Source: Sphingomonas aurantiaca (lineage in GTDB: Bacteria; Pseudomonadota; Alphaproteobacteria; Sphingomonadales; Sphingomonadaceae). Taken from it: a stretch of 64,000 nucleotides of DNA. Positions within the stretch are counted from its first letter, which is position 1, and each line of letters opens with the position of its first letter. The stretch lies in contig NZ_QAOG01000002.1 in the NCBI RefSeq assembly GCF_003050705.1, positions 124,001-188,000 on the forward strand, written 5' to 3'. Shown here piece by piece: positions 26,437-34,155 of the stretch. The notes beneath the pieces are model-generated. The model made no database searches, was not told the origin of the DNA, and was given only the letters and a program-made list of their open reading frames with translations. A program made the translations under genes and the position numbers.

Positions 26437-27359
26437 AGCTGCGTCCCCGAGCGGATTGCAAACCCGCGCAGCAGCTCCTCGGCCGAGGTGACGCCGCGCC
26501 CCGCCCGCTGCACCAAAGTCGGCCGGATCGCGCCGTCGCCGCACCCGATCGTCAGCGCGTCGTTGACCGTCAGCCCCTCGCACCCCAGAAAGCTGAACGG
26601 CAACACGTCCGCCGCGAGCACCTTCACCCGCTCGCCGGCATGCTCGAACCACGCGCCGGGCGCCGGGTTCATCGCGCGCACCAGCCGCTCGACCTCGACC
26701 GCCGACCGCTCGAAATCGATCCGCGCCTCCGCCTTCTCGATCTTGGCGGCGTAGGTCACGCCGTCGTCAGGCTGCGGCCGGGCAGGGTGGGCGTCGAGAT
26801 CGCCCAGCACCTCGACCATCAGCCGCGCCCCCATCGCCGACAGCTCGGCGGTAAGATCGCCCGCCGTCTTCCCCGCAACGTCAGTCCGCCCCTCGAGCCG
26901 CACCGCCCCGGTATCCAGCCCGGCCTCCATCTGCATGATCCCGACCCCTGTCTGCACATCGCCCGCCAGGATCGCGCGCTGCACCGGCGCCGCCCCGCGC
27001 CACCGCGGCAGCAGCGAGCCGTGCACGTTCAAGCACCCGAACCGCGGCGCGTCGAGCACCGCACGCGGCAGGATCAGGCCGTACGCCGCGACGACCGCAA
27101 CATCCGCCCCCAAGGCCGCAAACGCTTCCCGCGCGGCGAGACCCTCGGGCAACGACGCCTTGAACGACACCGGCGCCCGCACCTCGATCCCCAGCGCCTC
27201 CGCCCGAACCTGTACCGGCGACGGCACCAGCTCGCGCCCGCGTCGTCCGCCCGGTCGTGCCGGCTGGCAATACGCCGCCACCACGTCATGCCCCGCCGCG
27301 ACGAGGGCTTCCAGCACCGGCACTGCGAAGTCCGGCGTTCCCATGAAGATGATCCGCAT
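26433..27359 (-). CDS. fmt: Methionyl-tRNA formyltransferase
   Basis: Formylates the initiator Met-tRNA using 10-formyltetrahydrofolate. It has 308 residues, the usual length. The ATG at 27359 gives [19 protein letters not shown], the standard start; an in-frame ATG five codons upstream is less likely. The catalytic region has [21 protein letters not shown] and the loop [17 protein letters not shown]. The C-terminal OB domain ends at residues 205-308. It is divergent from recR across 52 bases and coupled to truA. def, encoding the enzyme that removes the formyl group, lies 0.7 kb away on the other strand. Confidence 0.97.
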   Translation of the reverse strand: MRIIFMGTPDFAVPVLEALVAAGHDVVAAYCQPARPGGRRGRELVPSPVQVRAEALGIEVRAPVSFKASLPEGLAAREAFAALGADVAVVAAYGLILPRAVLDAPRFGCLNVHGSLLPRWRGAAPVQRAILAGDVQTGVGIMQMEAGLDTGAVRLEGRTDVAGKTAGDLTAELSAMGARLMVEVLGDLDAHPARPQPDDGVTYAAKIEKAEARIDFERSAVEVERLVRAMNPAPGAWFEHAGERVKVLAADVLPFSFLGCEGLTVNDALTIGCGDGAIRPTLVQRAGRGVTSAEELLRGFAIRSGTQL

Positions 27360-27411
27360 GGCCCTCTCGAACACGCTGGCGGGGAGCCGCGCAACCCCCT
27401 ATCTGTTCCAG

Positions 27412-28008
27412 ATGGCATCCCCCGAGATCGAGGCGCTGACGCAGGCGCTGGCCCGGCTCCCCGGCCTCGGCCCCCGGTCCGCACGTCGCGCCGTGCTGCA
27501 TCTGCTCAAGAAGCGCGACGCCGCGCTGGGCCCCTTGCGCGAGGCGCTGACCGCGGTCGACGAGCGGCTGGAGAACTGCACTACCTGCGGCAACGTCGAT
27601 ACCACCAACCCCTGCGCGATCTGCGCCGACCCCCGCCGCGACCAGCGGTCTTTGTGCGTGGTCGAAGAGGTCGCCGACCTCTGGGCGCTCGATCGCTCGC
27701 GGTTGTTCCCCGGCCGCTTCCACGTGCTGGGCGGCCGGCTGTCTGCGCTCGAAGGCATCCGCCCCGAGGATCTCAGCATCGACAGCCTGGTCCGCCGGAT
27801 CGAGGCGGGCGGCATCGACGAGGTCGTGCTCGCGATGAACGCCACGCTCGAGGGCCAGACCACCGCGCATTACATCGCCGAGCGGATCGAACGCTTCCCG
27901 GTCCGCGTCACCCAACTCGCCCACGGGCTGCCGGTCGGCGGCGAACTCGACTATCTCGACGAGGGCACGCTGGCGCAGGCGTTGCGCGCGCGCCGCCCGA
28001 TGGCCTGA
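27412..28008 (+). CDS. recR: Recombination mediator protein RecR
   Basis: Works with RecF/RecO to load RecA at single-strand gaps. It has exactly 198 residues. A helix-hairpin-helix lies near the N-terminus ([20 protein letters not shown]), then a Cys4 zinc finger (Cys56, Cys59, Cys68, Cys71). The Toprim domain starts [14 protein letters not shown], and the Walker-like C-terminal region has THYIA-type and [19 protein letters not shown]. The ATG at 27412 is the standard start; an open frame upstream runs antisense through fmt and is not coding. Confidence 0.97.
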   Translation: MASPEIEALTQALARLPGLGPRSARRAVLHLLKKRDAALGPLREALTAVDERLENCTTCGNVDTTNPCAICADPRRDQRSLCVVEEVADLWALDRSRLFPGRFHVLGGRLSALEGIRPEDLSIDSLVRRIEAGGIDEVVLAMNATLEGQTTAHYIAERIERFPVRVTQLAHGLPVGGELDYLDEGTLAQALRARRPMA

Positions 28009-28066
28009 TCCCCGCGGCTTGCGCCAAGTGCTTGACGGCCCCCCGCGCTGTACTTAGCTGCGCGGT

Positions 28067-28591
28067 ATGACCGTAATGACCGTTCTCGAAGTCCCCGATC
28101 CCCGCCTGCGCCTCGTTGCCGAGCCGGTGGACACGGTCGACGACTCCATCCGCACGCTCGTCGCCGACATGATCGAGACGATGTACGACTTCAACGGCAT
28201 CGGCCTGGCCGCGACCCAGGTCGGCGTCCAGAAGCGTGTCCTCGTCATCGACCTTCAGGAAGAGAAGGACGAGGAGGACAAGCCGATCAAGGCGCCCAAG
28301 GCGTATATCAACGCCGAGATCCTGTCGGTCAGCGACGAGATGTCGACGTACAACGAAGGCTGCCTCTCGATCCCCGAGCAATATGCCGAGGTCGCCCGCC
28401 CGTCGCGCTGCGTCGTCAAGTGGCTCGACGAGACCGGCGCGGCGTTCGAGGAAGAACTCGACGGCCTGCTCTCGACCTGCATGCAGCACGAGATCGACCA
28501 TCTCGACGGCGTGCTGTTCATCGACCACATCAGTCGCCTCAAGCGCGACATGGTGCTGAAGAAGCTGGCCAAGGCCCGCAAGCTGGGGTGA
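28067..28591 (+). CDS. def: Peptide deformylase
   Basis: Metal-dependent enzyme that removes the N-formyl group from nascent proteins. It has 174 residues with the three family motifs: GIGLAATQVG, EGCLSIPEQ (metal-ligand Cys) and QHEIDHLDG (two His ligands and catalytic Glu). An insertion rich in Glu/Asp/Lys (EEKDEEDKPIK) sits near residues 65-75, as in many alphaproteobacterial Def. The ATG at 28067 is used; the ATG at 28076 is equally possible. It lies 58 bases after recR. Confidence 0.97.
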   Translation: MTVMTVLEVPDPRLRLVAEPVDTVDDSIRTLVADMIETMYDFNGIGLAATQVGVQKRVLVIDLQEEKDEEDKPIKAPKAYINAEILSVSDEMSTYNEGCLSIPEQYAEVARPSRCVVKWLDETGAAFEEELDGLLSTCMQHEIDHLDGVLFIDHISRLKRDMVLKKLAKARKLG

Positions 28592-28657
28592 TCTGTAGTG
28601 GGGTATGGGTAAAAGGCCCGCCCGCGCATTCGAAACACAAGATCACACCGATAGCTC

Positions 28658-28762
28658 CCACCCCGGCGAAGGCCAGGGCCCAGTTGGAAAGGTCGCAGTA
28701 ACGACACGCTGCGCCCAGTTGGCGACGTCCCCCAACTGGGCCCCGGCCTCCGCCGGGGTGGT
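28658..28762. repeat. Long palindromic repeat downstream of def
   Basis: CCACCCCGGCGAAGGCCAGG continuing GCCCAGTTGG pairs with CCCAACTGGGCCCCGGCCTC CGCCGGGGTGGT. An inner second CGCCCAGTTGGCGACG palindrome sits beside the right arm. The gap from def to rmuC (28592-29036, 445 bases) contains this repeat, a single-arm relative at 28796-28821, and the 26-nt element at 28993. I see no gene in it. Confidence 0.85.
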
Positions 28763-28795
28763 ACGATATGTTGCGGTCGGTACCGCCCCCCTCTA

Positions 28796-28821
28796 GTTCT
28801 CCCGCGAAGGCGGGAGCCCAG
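28796..28821. repeat. Single arm of the CGCGAAGGCGGGAG palindrome
   Basis: TTCTCCCGCGAAGGCGGGAG CCCAG matches the left arm of the 4515 and 58778 copies. No right arm follows, so this is a half copy. Confidence 0.7.
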
Positions 28822-28992
28822 AACCACAAACGCCACCACTCGTGATCCAACCCGGCCGCCCCCGCGCGACAGCACGATATTCAGGCTGTCCTACCCCACG
28901 CGTTCGACGTATGTTCCACGCATGACGTCCCCATACCTCTCCCAAACCCGCTCGCCACCCCGTGCATCTTTGCCCGAAACGATGCTGCACGT

Positions 28993-29018
28993 GCGTCTAT
29001 ACTTCCTATACTTCACTC
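28993..29018 (+). promoter_or_regulatory. 26-nt duplicated element upstream of rmuC
   Basis: A 26-base stretch beginning GCGTC and ending CTC, with two tandem 9-base units TATACTTCC and TATACTTCA inside. It is identical, on the opposite strand, to 58568-58593 in front of the DUF418 gene. Here it ends 18 bases before the rmuC ATG. The double TATACT resembles a -10 hexamer, so promoter function is a reasonable guess; no -35 is evident. Confidence 0.6.
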
Positions 29019-29036
29019 CGGTTTCGGCCACGCAAC

Positions 29037-30395
29037 ATGGCTGAGTTCGCCATCATCGCCGTCCTCGCGCTCGCCGCGGGCGTCCTCCTGGGCTGGCTAC
29101 TGGCCTCCCGCCGCGCCACGACCCTCGCCAGCGATCTCGCCGTAGCCCGGACCAAGGCCGCCGACGCCGACCTCCTCCGCACCGCCCGCGACGCGGTCGA
29201 GCGAGAGCGCAACGACGCGCAGCGCGACCTCGCCCGCCTCCAGGCGCAGAGCGAGGAACGCCAGGCCGCGCACCTCGTCACGCTGCGCCAGTTGAAGGAG
29301 GCGAACGACGCGATGACCGCGCAGTTCGGTGCCGCCGCCGCCAAGGCGCTCGAGGCCGCGCAGGTGCAGTTCCTCGACCGCGCCGACGCGCGTTTCCGCC
29401 AATCCGAGGAAACTGCCGGGCAGAATCTCAAGTCGATGCTCCAGCCGGTCAGCGATCGTCTGCAACGCTATGAAGAGGGCGTCGCCAAGGTCGAGGCCGA
29501 GCGTCGCGACGCGTTCGGCGACCTCAAGGGCCAGATCGAGCAGATGCGGCTCGGCCAGGAAAAGGTCTCGACCGAGGCGGCCAAGCTCGTCAATTCCTTG
29601 CGCAACGCCCCCAAGTCGCGCGGCCGCTGGGGCGAGCAGCAGCTCAAGAACGTCCTCGAAACCTGCGGCCTAAGCGAGCACACCGACTTCCAGACCGAAG
29701 TCAGCGTCGCGGTGGGCGATGACGGCGCTAGGTTGCGCCCGGATGCGATCATCCGCGTCCCCGGCGGCCGCGCGCTGGTGATCGACGCGAAGGTCTCGCT
29801 CAACGCCTATCAGGACGCGTTCGGCGCGGTCGACGATGCCGAGCGGCTGATCGGCCTCGCGGCGCATGCGGCGTCGATGCGCGCGCACGTCAACGGCCTC
29901 GGCAACAAGGCCTATTGGAGCCAGTTCGCCGACACGCCCGACTATGTGATCATGTTCGTCCCCGGCGAGCATTTCCTCTCGGCGGCGCTCGAGCATGACC
30001 CGACGCTCTGGGATTTCGCCTTCGAGAAGCGCGTGTTGCTGGCGACGCCGACCAACCTGATCGCGATCGCGCGCACGGTGGCGGCGGTCTGGCGGCAGGA
30101 GAAGCTCGCCAACGAGGCACGCAAGATCGGCGAGCTTGGCAAGGAGATGCACGATCGCCTCGCCAAGGTCGCGGACGACCTGCGCAAGGTCGGCGTCGGC
30201 CTCAATAGCGCGGTAAAGAACTTCAACGGCTTCACCAACTCGTTCAACGGCCGCCTGATGGTCACCGGCCGCAAGTTCCGCGACCTCAACATCGAAACAG
30301 GCGCCCGCGATCTGGAAGACGTGTCCTCGGTCGACGCTCTGGCGCTAGGCGAGGGGCCTGCGCTGATCGAGAAGCCCGAGAGTATCGAGAACTGA
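29037..30395 (+). CDS. rmuC: DNA recombination protein RmuC
   Basis: Membrane-anchored protein that limits DNA inversions at short inverted repeats in E. coli. It has 452 residues. An N-terminal membrane helix (about 3-22, FAIIAVLALAAGVLLGWLLA) is followed by a long coiled coil (about 25-185). The RmuC core, a nuclease-like fold, has RGRWGEQQLKNVLETCGL, RPDAIIRVPGGRALVIDAKV with the D and the D-A-K positions of a PD-(D/E)XK-like site, and MFVPGEHFLSAAL. The ATG at 29037 puts the membrane helix at the start. The 26-nt element sits just upstream. Confidence 0.95.
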   Translation: MAEFAIIAVLALAAGVLLGWLLASRRATTLASDLAVARTKAADADLLRTARDAVERERNDAQRDLARLQAQSEERQAAHLVTLRQLKEANDAMTAQFGAAAAKALEAAQVQFLDRADARFRQSEETAGQNLKSMLQPVSDRLQRYEEGVAKVEAERRDAFGDLKGQIEQMRLGQEKVSTEAAKLVNSLRNAPKSRGRWGEQQLKNVLETCGLSEHTDFQTEVSVAVGDDGARLRPDAIIRVPGGRALVIDAKVSLNAYQDAFGAVDDAERLIGLAAHAASMRAHVNGLGNKAYWSQFADTPDYVIMFVPGEHFLSAALEHDPTLWDFAFEKRVLLATPTNLIAIARTVAAVWRQEKLANEARKIGELGKEMHDRLAKVADDLRKVGVGLNSAVKNFNGFTNSFNGRLMVTGRKFRDLNIETGARDLEDVSSVDALALGEGPALIEKPESIEN

Positions 30396-30407
30396 TACCC
30401 AATCGGA

Positions 30408-30432
30408 ACCACCCCGGCGAAGGCCGGGGCGG
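30408..30432. repeat. Single arm of the CCACCCCGGCGAAGGCCGGGG palindrome
   Basis: ACCACCCCGGCGAAGGCCGG GGCGG right after the rmuC stop. Only one arm of the long repeat is present; it can still form a short hairpin and could end rmuC transcription. Confidence 0.7.
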
Positions 30433-30553
30433 TTAAGCAGTAGGGCTCATTTCAGTCAAAAAAACCGATCGGTACAAAATTCGTTCACCTGCGGGAAACC
30501 TTTCCCAAGGCCGCGCATTATCCCGGCAACACCTCTCAAAGAGTGACCCGGCC

Positions 30554-30631
30554 ATGAAGCATCTCGTCCCCATCTTCTGCGCACTCATCCCCTTCGCCGC
30601 CGTGATCGGCGCCTGCGTAACCTGCCCCTAA
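30554..30631 (+). CDS. Very small hydrophobic peptide ORF (25 residues)
   Basis: ATG to TAA encodes a 25-residue peptide with a basic start (MKHLVP), a hydrophobic centre and a C-terminal GACVTCP. It looks like a miniature signal or lipoprotein-type peptide; GAC could be a lipobox-like Cys21. The ribosome binding site is weak (AAAGAG about 10 bases upstream). It is followed 22 bases later by a strong intrinsic terminator, and the AT-richer sequence before it could hold a promoter. No family is recognised; coding status is tentative. Confidence 0.4.
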   Translation: MKHLVPIFCALIPFAAVIGACVTCP

Positions 30632-30653
30632 TCCGCATCTTAAATACGCAAAG

Positions 30654-30690
30654 AAAAAGGCCCGCCCGGATCGCTCCGGGCGGGCCTTTT
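30654..30690. terminator. Bidirectional intrinsic terminator between the small ORF and rplI
   Basis: AAAAAGGCCCGCCCGG-ATCG-CTCCGGGCGGGCCTTTT has a GC-rich stem of over 12 bp with T-runs on both strands. It can end the small ORF transcript on the plus strand and the rpsF-rpsR-rplI operon on the minus strand, whose last stop is 27 bases away. Confidence 0.92.
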
Positions 30691-30716
30691 CGTAGCGGCC
30701 AGGTAAGGCGAGGGGG

Positions 30717-31313
30717 TTAGCCCTGCGCCTCGTCCTCCTGGTCGCGCGGTGCTTCGGCGGTGGCGCCGGGCTCTGCGTTCGGATCGTAATCCTCGACGAA
30801 GCCAGCCTCGTCACGCTCGAACATCGACGACATCACGTCGACGCCCGAAGCCTGCATCTCGGCCTCTTCCGGCGAGCGGGCGACGTTGACCTTGACGGAC
30901 ACCGACACCTCGGGGTGGAGTGCAACCTTGACGGTGTACACGCCGATCGCCTTGATCGGCTTGTCGAGCACGATCGCCGACTTTGCGACCTTGTGACCAT
31001 CGGCCACCAGCGCGTCGACCAGATCGCGAACCGCGACCGAACCGTAGAGCTGACCGGTGTTCGACGCCTGACGGATCAGGGTGATGGTCGTGTCGTTGAA
31101 GGTCTTCGCTTCGGTCTCGGCATCGCTGCGACGCGATGCATTGTCCGACTCGATCCGCGCACGGTTCGATTCGAACACCTTGCGGTTGGCTTCGTTCGAA
31201 CGAAGCGCCTTCTTGTTCGGGAGAAGGAAGTTACGGGCGTAGCCGTCCTTTACCTTCACCACGTCGCCGATGGCGCCGAGCTTTTCGACGCGCTCAAGCA
31301 GAATGACGTCCAT
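30717..31313 (-). CDS. rplI: Ribosomal protein bL9
   Basis: Large-subunit ribosomal protein that binds 23S rRNA near the L1 stalk. The N-terminal domain is canonical (MDVILLERVEKLGAIGDVV, GYARNFLLPNKKAL), followed by the connecting helix and the C-terminal domain (ALHPEVSVSVKVNVARS). At 198 residues it is about 50 longer than E. coli L9. The extra residues are an acidic tail (EDYDPNAEPG... PRDQEDEAQG), seen in many alphaproteobacteria. It is last in the rpsF-rpsR-rplI operon, 11 bases after rpsR. Confidence 0.98.
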   Translation of the reverse strand: MDVILLERVEKLGAIGDVVKVKDGYARNFLLPNKKALRSNEANRKVFESNRARIESDNASRRSDAETEAKTFNDTTITLIRQASNTGQLYGSVAVRDLVDALVADGHKVAKSAIVLDKPIKAIGVYTVKVALHPEVSVSVKVNVARSPEEAEMQASGVDVMSSMFERDEAGFVEDYDPNAEPGATAEAPRDQEDEAQG

Positions 31314-31324
31314 GTGGGCGCTCC

Positions 31325-31549
31325 TTACTTAACGATGTAGGGCAGCAGGCCCAGATGACGCGCACGTTTGATGGCCTGGGCCAGTTCGCGCTGCTTCTTT
31401 GCGGCCACCGAAGTGATACGCGACGGGACGATCTTGCCACGCTCGGACACGAAGCCCTGCAGCAACCGGACGTCCTTATAGTCAATCCGGGGAGCGTCTT
31501 TGGCGGAGAACGGGCAGCTCTTGCGGCGGCGGAAGAATGGACGTGCCAT
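31325..31549 (-). CDS. rpsR: Ribosomal protein bS18
   Basis: Small-subunit platform protein that pairs with bS6. It has 74 residues with the standard motifs [59 protein letters not shown]. It lies 2 bases after the rpsF stop. Confidence 0.99.
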   Translation of the reverse strand: MARPFFRRRKSCPFSAKDAPRIDYKDVRLLQGFVSERGKIVPSRITSVAAKKQRELAQAIKRARHLGLLPYIVK

Positions 31550-31551
31550 GA

Positions 31552-31986
31552 TTATTCAGCTCCCTCTTCGCGGTCACGACGGGGACCACGGTCCGGACGA
31601 TCGCCGCGGTCAGGACGGCCTTCACGGCCACCTTCGCGGTCGCCACGACGCTCACGGTCGCGGTCCGACTTGCGCATCATCACGGTCGGGCCCTCTTCGA
31701 GGGTGTCGACCTTGACCGTCATGTAACGAATGATGTCTTCGTTGATCTGCGTCTGGCGCTCCAGCTCTGCGATCACGCTGCCCGGGGCATCGATCTCGAG
31801 CATGACATAGTGCGCCTTGCGGTTCTTGGCGATCTTGTACGCCAGCGAACGCAAGCCCCAGTTCTCGGTCTTTACGACCCGACCTTCGTTGTCGTTCACG
31901 ATCTTGGTGGCGATTTCCGCCAGAGCGTCCACCTGCGCTTGTGCCAGATCCTGGCGCGCAAGGAACACGTGCTCGTAAAGAGCCAT
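31552..31986 (-). CDS. rpsF: Ribosomal protein bS6
   Basis: Small-subunit protein that binds bS18 and 16S rRNA. It has 144 residues from the ATG at 31986, which has AAGGA about 7 bases upstream. The core is standard ([54 protein letters not shown]). The C-terminus carries a ~40-residue tail of alternating Arg, Asp, Gly and Glu ([20 protein letters not shown] and onward), longer than in E. coli. It is first in the ribosomal operon. Confidence 0.98.
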   Translation of the reverse strand: MALYEHVFLARQDLAQAQVDALAEIATKIVNDNEGRVVKTENWGLRSLAYKIAKNRKAHYVMLEIDAPGSVIAELERQTQINEDIIRYMTVKVDTLEEGPTVMMRKSDRDRERRGDREGGREGRPDRGDRPDRGPRRDREEGAE

Positions 31987-32065
31987 GTCTTGTCCTTCGT
32001 CTTGGCCGATCGCTGATACACGCCCCATGCGTGCACCCCTCCGGCTGTCGTCTAGAATGCAAACA

Positions 32066-32093
32066 GGGGCGAGAGACGCGAATCTCTCACCCC
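32066..32093. promoter_or_regulatory. Hairpin in the rpsF leader / RcnB-like gene trailer
   Basis: GGGGCGAGAGA-CGCGAA-TCTCTCACCCC makes an 11-bp stem with one mismatch, about 80 bases upstream of the rpsF start on the minus strand. It has no U-run. It could be a weak terminator for the preceding RcnB-like gene, or a leader structure for autoregulation of the rpsF operon; the sequence does not decide. Confidence 0.45.
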
Positions 32094-32158
32094 GGTTGCA
32101 ATGGCCCTTACCCGATTATCGGGGAAAGGCAAGATTGGTTACGACCCTACCGGTTCGA

Positions 32159-32515
32159 TTACCGGAATGCGCCGCCGCGAACCTGCACCACGTTGCCGCG
32201 GCCGTTGATCAGGATCGCATCATTGCCCGAGCGGACCCACTGGCTGCCACGCGGCGGGGCGGCGAGGCGATAGTTGCGATACGTCGTGATCACGCGATAG
32301 TTCTGCGCCTGGCGACGATCGAAGCGCTGGCCGGCGCGCCAGTTGCGCTGCTGCGGTGCGCGGACGACCGTCTTCTTGGTGACGACGGTGCGGCCGTTGT
32401 TGTTCTGGCGCACGGTGGTCACTTCGCGGCGCTGCTGCGCTTCGGCCGGGGCGGCGGCGAGCAGCGGGCTGGCGACGAGGGTGGCGGCAAGCGCGCTGAG
32501 GATGAACTTCTTCAT
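32159..32515 (-). CDS. RcnB family small periplasmic protein
   Basis: Exported protein of 118 residues. The ATG at 32515 is followed by a signal peptide (MKKFILSALAATLVASPLLAAAPAEAQ). The mature part begins Gln/Arg/Asn-rich and ends in the RcnB-type beta unit YRLAAPPRGSQWVRSGNDAI followed by LINGRGNVVQV. RcnB in E. coli takes part in Ni/Co homeostasis, but most sphingomonad family members are uncharacterised. The region is rich in basic residues (pI high). Not obviously part of the ribosomal operon downstream. Confidence 0.88.
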   Translation of the reverse strand: MKKFILSALAATLVASPLLAAAPAEAQQRREVTTVRQNNNGRTVVTKKTVVRAPQQRNWRAGQRFDRRQAQNYRVITTYRNYRLAAPPRGSQWVRSGNDAILINGRGNVVQVRGGAFR

Positions 32516-32709
32516 GGTAATCTCCCGTTGAAACACGGCGCCGTTGCTGCGGCGTCCTCCATAATCTGGGGGCCGGTTGTCGCAGGCGCTTGTCGCAGGG
32601 ACGGCGAAATGGTCGCAGTTTGTCGCAAATCCGGCGGGTTCGTTCAGGTTCGCGCAGTTGCAACTCGGCCCGCACCTTTCTAGTCCGCCCGCTTCAAAGA
32701 GGAGAGGTC

Positions 32710-33669
32710 ATGCGCGCGTTCATCTTCCCCGGCCAGGGGAGCCAGTCTGTCGGCATGGGCAAGGCACTCGCCGACGCCAGCGGCACCGCCCGCGAGGTCT
32801 TTGCCGAAGTCGACGAGGCGCTCGGCCAGCATCTGTTCCGGCTGATGAGCGAGGGGCCAGCGGACGACCTGCTCCTCACCGAGAATGCGCAGCCCGCGAT
32901 CATGGCGAATGCGATCGCCACGTTGCGCGTCGCCGAGAAGGAGGGCGGTCTGCGCCTTGCCGACAAGGCCGATTATGTCGCCGGGCACAGCCTCGGCGAA
33001 TATACCGCCTTGTGCGCCGCGGGCGCGCTCGACCTATCGACCACCGCGCGTCTGCTCAAGCTGCGCGGCCGGGCGATGCAGGCGGCGGTACCGGTCGGCG
33101 AGGGGGCGATGGCGGCGTTGCTCGGCGCGGATCTGGAAAAGGCGCAGCTGATCGCCGGCGCCGCAGTCGATTCGATCCTCGCCGAGGGCGGACCCGAGCT
33201 CGTGTGCACGGTCGCCAACGACAATGATCCGTCGCAGGTAGTCATCTCCGGCCACCGCCTCGCGATCGAGAAGGCGATTGCGCTCGCCAAGGATCTGGGC
33301 GCCAAGCGCGCGGTCCTGCTCCCCGTCTCCGCGCCGTTCCACTGCCCGCTGATGCAGCCCGCCGCCGACGCGATGGAGGCGGCTCTGCTCGAGGCGGACC
33401 TGCGCGCGCCGCTGGTGCCGGTGTTCGCCAATGTCGACGCGGTCGCGGTCGCAGACCCCGGCGCGATCCGGCATCTGCTGGTGCAGCAGGTGACGGGCAT
33501 GGTCCGCTGGCGCGAATCGGTACTGGCGATGCACGCGGCGGGTGTCGGTCAGTTCGTCGAATTCGGCGGCAAGGTGCTCGGCCCGATGGTCAAGCGCATC
33601 GCCCCCGACGTCGAAACGCTCAGCGTCATCACAATGGACGACATCGAGGCGTTGGTTAAGGTGCTTTAG
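32710..33669 (+). CDS. fabD: Malonyl-CoA:ACP transacylase
   Basis: Loads malonyl groups onto acyl carrier protein for fatty acid synthesis. It has 319 residues. The ATG at 32710 (with GGAGAGG just upstream) gives MRAFIFPGQGSQSVGMG. The catalytic serine is Ser94 in AGHSLGEYTA, and the catalytic His is in SAPFHCPLMQPA. QFVEFGGKVLGPMVKRI near the end is also typical. It starts the fab cluster; fabG follows only after an intervening GxxExxY gene. Confidence 0.98.
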   Translation: MRAFIFPGQGSQSVGMGKALADASGTAREVFAEVDEALGQHLFRLMSEGPADDLLLTENAQPAIMANAIATLRVAEKEGGLRLADKADYVAGHSLGEYTALCAAGALDLSTTARLLKLRGRAMQAAVPVGEGAMAALLGADLEKAQLIAGAAVDSILAEGGPELVCTVANDNDPSQVVISGHRLAIEKAIALAKDLGAKRAVLLPVSAPFHCPLMQPAADAMEAALLEADLRAPLVPVFANVDAVAVADPGAIRHLLVQQVTGMVRWRESVLAMHAAGVGQFVEFGGKVLGPMVKRIAPDVETLSVITMDDIEALVKVL

Positions 33670-33671
33670 AT

Positions 33672-33715
33672 TTCGCGCAGAGGCGCAGAGGCGCAGAGGC
33701 GCAGAGGACGCAGAG
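33672..33715. repeat. Left flanking repeat of the GxxExxY gene (GCGCAGAG units)
   Basis: TTCGCGCAGAGGCGCAGAGG continuing CGCAGAGGCGCAGAGGACGCAGAG: the 8-base unit GCGCAGAG is repeated four times, then diverges. It starts 3 bases after the fabD stop. The same sequence with fewer units appears inverted at 34102-34129, on the other side of the gene. Confidence 0.9.
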
Positions 33716-33718
33716 CTC

Positions 33719-34141
33719 ATGAAAGATATCGATGCGGTCAGTGGCGACGTTCTCGATGTCGCTCTGCGCCTGCATCGGGATCTGGGGCCGGGGCTTCTCG
33801 AAAGCGTCTACGAAGCCGTTCTCGCCGGTCGGTTGTTGGCGATGGGCTACAGCGTTGCGCGGCAACGGGCGATCGATATCGAGTTCGAAGGCTTGCGCTT
33901 TGAGGCGGCTTTCCGGCTCGATCTGCTGGTTGACGACCGATTGGTCGTCGAAATCAAATCGGTCGAGCGCCTTCTGCCCGTTCACGCGAAGCAACTGCTG
34001 ACCTATCTCAGATTGACCAAACAGCCCGTCGGCTTGCTCATCAACTTTGGGGGCGACACCCTGAAAGAGGGCGTTCGCCGTCTCGTCAACAACTACCGCC
34101 CCTCTGCGTCCTCCGCGCCTCTGCGCGAACAAATTTCTTGA
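33719..34141 (+). CDS. GxxExxY protein (PD-(D/E)XK nuclease-fold family)
   Basis: A 140-residue protein of the GxxExxY family, named for the motif seen here as GPGLLESVYE (Gly25, Glu28, Tyr31). A nuclease-like core follows: FRLDLLVDDRLVVEIKSV, with Asp68, Glu78 and Lys80 in the D...ExK arrangement, then HAKQLLTYLRLTKQPVGLLINFG. The last ~12 residues (SASSAPLREQIS) are encoded by the right flanking repeat. The ATG at 33719 starts just after the left repeat. It interrupts the usual fabD-fabG order with the same orientation, so it is probably transcribed with the operon. Function is unknown; nuclease activity is only suggested by the fold. Confidence 0.9.
   Translation: MKDIDAVSGDVLDVALRLHRDLGPGLLESVYEAVLAGRLLAMGYSVARQRAIDIEFEGLRFEAAFRLDLLVDDRLVVEIKSVERLLPVHAKQLLTYLRLTKQPVGLLINFGGDTLKEGVRRLVNNYRPSASSAPLREQIS
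34102..34129. repeat. Right flanking repeat of the GxxExxY gene (inverted)
   Basis: CTCTGCGTCCTCCGCGCCTC continuing TGCGCGAA is the reverse complement of the left repeat with two of the 8-base units missing and one base changed. Together the flanks form terminal-inverted-repeat-like ends about 390 bases apart. Confidence 0.88.
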
Positions 34142-34155
34142 ATCTGGAGATTAGA

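Noticed and set aside
28993-29018. Recombinase site similar to FRT or loxP
   Set aside because: The TATACTTCC units only loosely resemble those sites, there is no palindromic arm pair around a spacer, and no recombinase is nearby.
33672-33715. CRISPR array
   Set aside because: The repeated unit is only 8 bases and directly tandem, with no spacers.
33542-33718. Longer start for the GxxExxY gene, reading back into fabD
   Set aside because: The extra residues are Ser/Arg-rich, overlap fabD in another frame and pass through the left repeat. The ATG at 33719 is natural.
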